DNA of 64,000 bases from Tretioscincus oriximinensis (lineage: Eukaryota; Chordata; Lepidosauria; Squamata; Gymnophthalmidae), in NCBI GenBank assembly GCA_022410635.1, contig JAJVDF010000278.1, forward strand, positions 542,794-606,793, in the 5' to 3' direction. The stretch's first letter is position 1. Each line of letters starts with the position of its first letter. Positions 57,234 through 64,000 of this stretch are shown here, piece after piece. The notes under the pieces are model-generated. The model was not told the DNA's origin, did no database searches, and saw only the letters and a program-made list of their open reading frames with translations. The position numbers were made by a program, and so were the translations under genes.

Positions 57234-58758
57234 GTGAGCATTATTCATGGAACTCTCTAGTTTTGCATCTCCTTGTATATAAGTAGCACTTTATAGATTT
57301 TGAAGGGATCTTACGACTACCACTACCACCAGTCTTTGGGGAATGAGGGATAGATGAGGTCTAGAATAGGCTGACCAGATGACCCCTTGGGGTGGGTTGG
57401 TTGAAAACCCATTTTTTTCTGAGGAAAAAAAACACAAAAAACAAAACATTTTCAAAAACAATCTTTTTTTTTAAAACATTTTCCTCAGAAAAAACTGGGA
57501 GGCATCCCAAAACTGGGTTTTCAAACCCCCCACCCCGCCAAAAGGGGTCATCTGTTCAGCCTAGTCTAGAAGATATTCTTTGGAGTTTTTTTTTAACAAA
57601 AATTACTAATGCTATTTCTGTGTACTCATTTACTCCTTTGGGAGCAACTAAGGTAAGAAATAGATGTTTCTGTTGATATCAGCAATAATGCTAGTTGCAC
57701 TTCCATCTTATCTGTCAAATTTATCTGAAAGAGTTCAAAGTTCATTTATGTATTAACTACCCAATATTTGACTCAAAGTTGGAGCGAAACAATAATCGAA
57801 AGAATCCTGCTTCTTCTCCTACCCAACTGAATGGACAAGAAAAACAAACTCTGCTGATGAAAAACTGGTGCCCCCTACAGACCCAGCTTCTAAATGAGGA
57901 CATCCAACTATATTTAGGCCCTTTCTGCACATGATTCTATTCTGGATTACATCCTAGAATTCACATGCTGGTCTAGATTAGGGCAGGTCTCATTCAAGGA
58001 CAGTACAGTGTTGCTTTGTGTGATCAAAATTACCAAAACATCAACAATCCTCCCAGGCTCCCAAATGTAAAACAGTTGTTTTGTTTAGCTTTTTTAGGTA
58101 GAGAGAATATTCCTGACAACCTTGGGAGGATATAAGACAAAAGGCCTGGTTAGAAATGTGTTTTTAAACCATCTTCGGTGCTGAAGAGTGGAATGAAACC
58201 CAGAAAAAAACATTTTTGACTGGACTGAAAATCAGGAAAAAAAATGTTTGTTTATTTATTTAGTCCAGTTATTCAAGACTGAAGATGTATGTTTGTATTT
58301 TTAGAAGATGTAACTGACACAAAATAAGAAATTAAATTTATTGAAGCATTAATTCCTGATGCTCAAGCTGTTGGAGTCTTAGGGTAGAAGGAAGAAAATA
58401 AGTGAAATTTGACAAATTGGATTTACTATTTATTGGATCGTATTACATTTGATATAATAAGACAACAAAGGATGGCATTTGAAGGGATCAGATATAAGTA
58501 TGACTGAAAAAAGAAATGGTCTCCTTTAATAAGATATATTGAGACTCAAATGGGAAGATCAGCATGGAAAAAAGAAGCAGCAAATGTACTTCCCATAATT
58601 CAACAGTGAATATAGTTAAACACTCATAACCGTACAGGAATTAGATGTATTTATTCTGCATGGAGGTAGGGGTGGGGGAAAAGGATCTGGTATATTTTGT
58701 TTGTTGTGTTGTAAAAGGTTATATTGATTCCATGTTTTATTGTTTATTTGTTAGGTTC

Positions 58759-58825
<67 letters not shown>

Positions 58826-61781
58826 TGTGATCAGGGCCAAGGAAGCCTCAGATTCAACGGAAATACATATCTCTTAAAAGGGAAGCAATTCATAATTATG
58901 AATTATGACACAGTGTGCTCCTCATTCTCTTTTCCAGGACAAAGCAACCAGGACTGTTGCCTTTCATACACCAAGAGACCTCTGCCTCTAAGGGCTATCA
59001 GAGGATTCACAGAGCAATTCTCTAGTGAAGTTTGTGATATCAACGCTGTCATGTGAGTAAACGGAATGAAAAAAAACATACTTGGATTGAATTTGAAATA
59101 ATGAAGTAAAGGATCCAACCATCCAAACTTTTATTGAATTGACATGATTGCACACAATGTGGCATTGTTTGTATGTCACAGTAAAATGATTGCAAACTTT
59201 TCTCATTGTCAGAGATGATAGAAGTTGAAAATTTGCAGTATCTTGAGAAATACATATTCCTCAATCATAAATATGCTGCATGCACAGATTTTTCTCCCAA
59301 AGCCTTCAGTGTCCAAAAGCTGACCTGACCAAGCTACACTAGAAGTTCAAATAGAGGATATATTTTCTGTTTTAGGCTCTTTGTGATCTTTAAGCTCACC
59401 AATCTCTTCCTTATGCTCACTAGATGGAAGGACTATAAACATTAATTTTTGAGTCAACATTTACATGCTTCTCCTTTTTCACAACTTCCCCACAAAGGTC
59501 CACAATGGTTTGGGACACTTGTTTTATGAGTTGTTATTTTTAAAATCTAAATGGGAACATGTCCTGAACATTTTTATTTTTTAAAAAAACCCAACAGATT
59601 TCAGCTATTTTCAGGATTTTCAAGAGAGTTTTTTTAACATCACTATTTTATTGATAGCTGTGTTAAAAGTCGTTACTCACAAGTTTTGGATTTTTCTGGT
59701 TGACCACTTCCAAAAACGTTTCCCATATTGCACACAAATCTAGAATGCTCCAGATATGGATAAAATCCTTCTTCTGGGAATGCTAGCACATGGAGATGTT
59801 ATCCCATAATAATATCCAATGCTGGATTTCCTAGAATGGCAAATATTTGCAACTCTTGCAACTCCCCAAATGTCAGACAGCTGCACGAAAACGAAAACAA
59901 GTGGAAGTTAGCTGGTGTGCTGACATCTGAGCAACTACAAGAATAACAGTGAAATAAAAGCCTTTTTGGCCCTGATGCCTATTTTTTTATTATATTTGAG
60001 AATATTTATTTATTTATTTGTACTTGTATCCCTCCCTATACCTGAAGGCCTCAGGATGGCCAACCATAGGTTGGTGCACATAGCTTTTGTTGTAGGGACC
60101 TGCCATCTATATAATAGTGGTATAGACTATAGCAAGCCTTGGATAGAACCTACTATAGTCTGTCCCACCATGTAGATTGCAGTTTCCTATCCTGAAATAT
60201 AATCCAGAATAAAGCTCAGTATAGAAATAGTCATAGTAAGAGTCCATGACTGCCATTTGCAACTGACAGGGATGCTGAAAACATTTGCTGAATCTTCTTT
60301 AAATTCTGCAATTAGAAAGTATTACTGGTTTTTATTGTAATAAATCTTTCATCTCTTCTTGTAGGACATACATCAATTATAATTCTTGCTTTTTCTCCCT
60401 TTTCTCTCACTAGATTTGACATGAAGAATGGATTAAAAGCCTGTGCAAATCCTAAAGAAAAATGGGTGATAAATCGCCTTTGTTGGCTGAGGTGAGCAGG
60501 AGGAACTGGTGCTTATAATAGCTTTGTAACTAATGGGTTGCTAGGACACTCTTTGGAAAATAAAATTTCATTTGTCTACATTGGAAATCAACAGCACAAA
60601 CATGCTGTAAACTGCAACATTTTCAACTAGTAGTGACAATTTTGGAACAGATGCCAGGGATGGAACTGCTAGGCCTTGATCACACATTCTTGACAGTTAA
60701 GACACAGTATGAAGGTTGGTTCCTTATGTTAAATGGGAACATCAAGTGTGAGCCAATTTTATTTTGGAGTTTTGCAACATTAAATTTTACACAAAAGTGA
60801 GGCAGCCGTGCAAAAGGATGTACAAATGAGCTTCCTATCAAAAGGAGATTTGTGTACTAAGGTTCTTAAACCTTTACACTGTTTCTTTGCATACACCCAA
60901 ATCAGTTCATTCAGATAGAACAAAATTGGAAATGGCATGCCACTCTTTATAGGTTGGTATGTCTCCTGACACTACAACATATTGCAGGGACAAATGTGGA
61001 ATAAGCAATATTCTTCTTAGGCACAAAGAGCGCAGTCAGCTAAGTGTCGGTCTTTCATCTGAGAGATNTGTTTTCTAGGGCCTGTGTTGGACTTGAAGAG
61101 GGGTGAGCACCTGCAGCTATCGCCAACTCAGCTATTTGAAAGAAATGTAGTTTTGTTATCTATGTTTCAATTAAATAAATAAGTGCCACCATTAACCTTG
61201 TGGGGAGGATAGAATAAGATGTAAGTCTTCAGGCAAAAATTAATTCTGTAAGCCACTCTGGGTCCCTTCAGGTGAGAAAAGTGGGGTATAAAAACTGGCT
61301 TCTTCACCTTCTTCTATGTGGCTCATCTGAAAAGCTGAATTAATAAATTTAGAAGTTTCCAACCAATATCCAGTGTTGAAATAGTTACTATCCTAAATCA
61401 GTATATGGTTTATTGTTAGAGTTTCAGGCTATTACCTGTTTCTTGGGATATACACATTTGTATGGATAGTAGCTTTTTCTATATATATTGTATTTATATA
61501 TTGCTTATTCATTTATATATCATGGTGCCTCTGCATCCAAGAATTTGTAACTTAATTTTGTTTTCTTCACTTAATTAAAATAAAAAAATTATTTATGCAA
61601 TAAATGTTAAATAAGAACAGGATTTTGCTTTACGTGCTAATGCATAAGTTTCTTCACTTTATTTTAAAGAATCAAAATCAAGGCTAACTATTTTTATNAT
61701 TCTTTTTACAGTGGAAAGCTGAACAAACGGTCAAACTTTCTAAGAGATGTTATATGCTATAACAGACCTTTTACGCACTAG
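57167..61781 (+). CDS. CCL20: CCL20, CC-motif chemokine 20 (MIP-3alpha/LARC)
   Basis: Four exons, 57167-57233, 58938-59052, 60414-60491 and 61712-61781, join in frame into 109 residues. Residues 1 to about 23 form a signal peptide with a six-leucine core. The mature part begins near QSNQDCC and has the CC-chemokine pattern: Cys29-Cys30, Cys55 and Cys71, with DCCLSYT, GFTEQF, VCDINAVIF and CANPKEKWV at CCL20 positions. From family knowledge CCL20 is secreted and attracts CCR6-bearing lymphocytes and dendritic cells. The exon layout equals human CCL20, including a short last exon. The tail is about 13 residues longer overall than human and has extra cysteines at 84 and 102. An in-frame ATG at 57128 could add 13 residues; 57167 is preferred because it gives a usual signal peptide. 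Synteny with SLC19A3 supports the identity. Confidence 0.88.
57367..57563. mobile_element. hAT-like MITE, family B, with 8-bp target duplication
   Basis: Termini TAGGCTGACCAGATGACCCC and GGGGTCATCTGTTCAGCCTA bound 197 bp of foldback sequence. GTCTAGAA occurs exactly on both sides (57359-57366 and 57564-57571). An 8-bp duplication is the mark of hAT transposons. It is inside CCL20 intron 1. Confidence 0.88.
58140..58330. repeat. Unclassified dispersed repeat (family C)
   Basis: Inverted motifs AAACCATCTTCGGTGCTGAA and TTCAAGACTGAAGATGTATG about 90 bp apart match the copies at 36410, 40430 and 55370. It is in CCL20 intron 1. Confidence 0.5.
58759..58824. repeat. (ATA)n microsatellite, 22 units
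   Basis: An uninterrupted ATA repeat that ends 113 bp before the acceptor of CCL20 exon 2. Confidence 0.95.
58938..59052 (+). CDS. CCL20: CCL20 exon 2, CC motif
   Basis: Acceptor TTTTCCAG ends at 58937 and donor GTGAGT follows 59052. The exon encodes [19 protein letters not shown] and EVCDINAV, the N-loop and first beta strands of a CC chemokine, with the Asp before CC that marks CCL20. Confidence 0.92.
59999..60095 (-). mobile_element. Sauria-type SINE, 3' fragment, minus
   Basis: TATTTATTTATTTATTTGTA, then CCTATACCTGAAGGCCTCAG and CATAGCTTTTGTTG, the 3' part of the SINE seen whole at 54672-54944. It is in CCL20 intron 2, followed by a family-E repeat. Confidence 0.65.
60414..60491 (+). 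CDS. CCL20: CCL20 exon 3
   Basis: A pyrimidine-rich acceptor ending CACTAG (60413) and donor GTGAGC after 60491 bound 78 nt encoding [20 protein letters not shown] and RLCWL. The fourth family cysteine is in KACANP. An additional cysteine lies in RLCWL. Confidence 0.92.
61019..61315 (+). mobile_element. tRNA-derived SINE (family D), diverged
   Basis: Starts AGGCACAAAGAGCGCAGTCA. It has a degraded B box (TTTTCTAGGGCC), GAGGGGTGAGCACCT, GTAAGCCACTCTGGGTCCC and a CTTCTTCACCTTCTTCT end. It is in CCL20 intron 3. Confidence 0.75.
61712..61781 (+). CDS. CCL20: CCL20 exon 4, C-terminal tail
   Basis: Acceptor TTTTTACAG ends at 61711. The exon encodes [17 protein letters not shown] and four more residues before TAG (61779-61781). 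It replaces the short basic tail of human CCL20 with a longer one carrying a sixth cysteine. The phase fits exon 3 exactly. Confidence 0.8.
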
Positions 61782-62026
61782 GAAAAAAATATTTGTTTTT
61801 CCCCTGAGGGGAAAGGATCTACGGAAGAACTAAACACATTTTGCTCTCTGCAAAAGAAGTGGACTTCATTAAACACACAGCAGAGTGGTCTTTGTTAGCC
61901 ACCAAACAAGAAAATTAGTGGGTTTGATGATCAAGAACATGTTGCTACATTAAAGAATATAAAGCCTACTCTGTGTTTTACTTGCTTTTTTTCTGTTTTT
62001 AATTATTTTTATTGGTGTTTCAACAA

Positions 62027-62032
62027 AATAAA
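62027..62032 (+). terminator. Candidate poly(A) signal of CCL20
   Basis: The first exact AATAAA after the CCL20 stop. It lies about 245 bp downstream, inside sequence that reads as the 3' tail of a minus-strand L1-clade LINE. An earlier variant hexamer could be used instead. Confidence 0.4.
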
Positions 62033-62119
62033 TAACAGAAAGAAGATACAAACTGCAAGAAAACCATATAACCCCCCACCCTCCCCAAGAGGACCAAACA
62101 TAGGAATTAAATTAACATA

Positions 62120-62170
62120 TACTGCTCAAAACATGTTATGTCAGTGTTCCTTTAATTGTTTTGAGCAGTA
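62120..62170. mobile_element. Tiny mariner-like MITE (51 bp)
   Basis: TACTGCTCAAAACATGTTA and AATTGTTTTGAGCAGTA are the termini, with TA on both sides (62118-62119 and 62171-62172). A second copy of the family is at 17090-17167. Confidence 0.75.
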
Positions 62171-63540
62171 TATTTTGATTGTAAACTATGGTAATAGCAT
62201 TTGACAGACTTTCATTAACTTTGTGTCCAACATCATATGGATTACTCCGTGTGCCCTCCCACATGAATTCGGATAGATTGTTTGCTTGAAGCCTTTTTTT
62301 CTCTAATTACTTCGTATAGAAATGTCTCGGTCAAAGAGATTTGGACCACTTCATCATATATTTCCAGCCACGAGCAATTCTGATTTGGGCTGCCCAGATC
62401 GCTCTTTCCAATCCTGTTTGAGGTTGGGGATGTTCCAAGGATATTCTATACATTATTAAATGTAATTTAGATTTGGTTAACTTCACTCCAAGGATTGCTC
62501 TTAGTTCAGCAATAATTAAATCCCAGAAAGCCAAANTTTTTGGACACTCGTATCACATATGGATGAGATTCCCAACCTTGGGGCAGCCATGCCAGCANAA
62601 GGGAGACTTATTTCCCAGGTGTGAGGTTTGGGCCTGCATCCTATACTATCTCATTTGTATTTTGTGTTGAAGCTCCTTAAACCTATATTTTATTAATATC
62701 CAAATGTTAATCTGCCTCAGTGAAAGTTATACCATCTTGCCACTGAGTCCTCAGAAGAGATAGCTAATTATATTTTATCAAAAGTGAATAGTCGGGCAAT
62801 AGTACCTCTTCGCATTTTTTTTCTGTTATCTATGATATCTTCTATTTTCTGCCATTGCTGTTTCATATTAACCTTAATCGCTGGTGAAGTTATATATGAA
62901 TAGGTGGCCATCTCTGCAAGTCAGTTGAATACATTCGGATTCAACAATCTTAACTACATTAGGGAAATAGGGTTCCCATTTCTCCTTTAGCTGNTTTAAA
63001 TAGAATGTCAGATTTTTATCCCCTATTAGGTTTATTAATTCAGTAGAGGCCACCTTCTGTTCTGAAGTGAAAAATCTATTTGAGAAAGTATTCCAAATTT
63101 TCCATGAGGCCTCCAAAGAAGCGAGCCATATCTTTCTAGTATTACTCTGAAATTTCCTCATCATTAGTGAGATATCCTCAACTCTATTTAATATTCTTTC
63201 CACTCTTACAAATTTAAATTCCTCATGATACTCTAGATCAATCAGTTTTAAAATTTGAATTACTTCATAATATGTTTTTAGGTAAGGGAAACCCCAATCT
63301 TTTTCTATTATTGCTTAACATCCAATTCTTTATAGTGGTTTGCCAGTTTACACATATTGGTTCTGGTTACTTCATCTTTCCCTTTCTGCTATTTTATACA
63401 ATGAGGTGCTTCAAATTGCTGGAAAACTCACTGGTCCTCAGTAAGCTTATTCCAATAGATGATCAGTTTAACTGACCAAAATTGATGATGTATATTTGTA
63501 TATAGTCTGACATTATTTCAAAAATCAGTTTGAGAAAGGG

Positions 63541-63905
63541 CCTTTAGATGGCCATCTCGACAGATCATTTTTGGATGTTTTAGGATTTTATGCATATGGA
63601 CAAGAATTCCTTCACATAGTGAATTTACAAGCCACTAACTCTTTAGATGTTCAAACCAGCACCATGAATGCAATGTCAAAGGCAGTACAGGTGAGGGAGG
63701 ACTGGTTTGTTAAAAATATCCAGAAGAACTTTCTTCTGAGGAAAGGTCAAAGTTGTTTGAACAGGACCAGTCCACTGATTAAACCTGCAAAGATAGTAAA
63801 AGTCCTTTCCAAAACTGGGCCTTATTTTGGGTTATGTCTCAGAACAGGAACCTGGTACCCACAAGCTATTTAGACTGCGGCAGACCCCATTTGGAGCTTG
63901 CCATA
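63541..63905 (+). other. Open frame of unknown nature
   Basis: A 100-codon frame (63571-63873) begins MDVLGFYAYGQEFLHIVNLQ and contains a possible donor (CAGGTGAGG) at 63690. It does not match DAW1, the next gene expected from human synteny. The 3' part runs into family-E repeat sequence, so a repeat-derived origin is likely. Confidence 0.25.
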
Positions 63906-63910
63906 ATGTT

Positions 63911-64000
63911 GGCTAGGCTGACCAGATNACCCCTTTTGGGGGNGGTGGTTGAAAATCCGCTTTTGGGGTGCTCTCCTATTTTTTTCTAAGGATTTTTTTT
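63911..64000 (+). mobile_element. hAT-like MITE, family B, cut by window end
   Basis: TAGGCTGACCAGATNACCCC, TTGAAAATCCGCTTTTGGGG and TTTTTTTCTAAGGATTTT follow the left half of the copy at 45491-45700. Confidence 0.75.

Larger units (their letters stand above)
61985..63540 (-). mobile_element. L1-clade LINE fragment (ORF2 C-terminal part)
   Basis: Minus-strand frames at 63203-62874 (KIWLASLEASWKIWNTFSN, INLIGDKNLTFYL, KEKWEPYFPNVVK) and 62534-62331 (AFWDLIIAELRAILGVKLTK, GLERAIWAAQIRIARGWKY) fit the end of an L1-type ORF2 protein. The 3' tail reaches about 61985. A 51-bp mariner-type palindrome is inserted at 62120-62170. The copy is inactive. Confidence 0.7.

Noticed and set aside
63571..63873. 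Exon of DAW1, the next gene in human synteny
   Set aside because: No WD-repeat motif and no match to the DAW1 N-terminus.
22336..64000. CRISPR array, phage, plasmid or bacterial defence system
   Set aside because: The sequence is vertebrate with spliced genes and LINE/SINE repeats; no regularly spaced short repeats or bacterial frames.

Overview
The window is a stretch of vertebrate nuclear genome, almost certainly from a squamate reptile (lizard or snake; species not determined). The intron-exon genes are typically vertebrate. The interspersed repeats are the squamate set: CR1-type LINEs, L1-clade LINEs, a BovB/RTE fragment, tRNA-headed SINEs of the Sauria type, and several foldback MITE families. 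Isolated n characters occur throughout. One run of 70 n lies at 32538-32607.

Three protein-coding genes are recognised, in the same order as on human chromosome 2q36.3. (1) AGFG1, plus strand: the last nine coding exons (8786-21683), covering the FG/NPF-rich C-terminal part; the ArfGAP-encoding exons must lie left of the window. (2) SLC19A3 (thiamine transporter 2), minus strand: five coding exons (27856-37944) that join in frame to a complete protein of about 480 residues. (3) CCL20, plus strand: four exons (57167-61781) encoding about 109 residues, with a kappaB site and a TATA box just upstream. AGFG1 and SLC19A3 are tail to tail with about 5.5 kb between them. SLC19A3 and CCL20 diverge across about 19 kb. 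No functional cooperation between the three is implied; their grouping is conserved synteny.

Layout: 1-8785, AGFG1 intron carrying a decayed, nearly full-length CR1 (about 3063-6750). 8786-22312, AGFG1 exons, introns and 3' UTR. 22313-27855, intergenic, repeat-rich. 27856-37944, SLC19A3, whose introns hold a roughly 0.9 kb near-perfect palindrome around the n-run (32129-33025), a smaller 65-bp-arm hairpin (35479-35622) and a BovB fragment. 37945-57025, intergenic, with a 300-bp polypyrimidine block, CR1 fragments, SINEs and MITEs. 57026-62032, CCL20. 61985-64000, L1-clade fragment and the start of another MITE.

Nothing here is a bacterial-style gene system. The most unusual items are the palindrome in a SLC19A3 intron, a hAT-like MITE family with one clear 8-bp target duplication, and a CCL20 C-terminal tail that is longer than the human one and has two extra cysteines.
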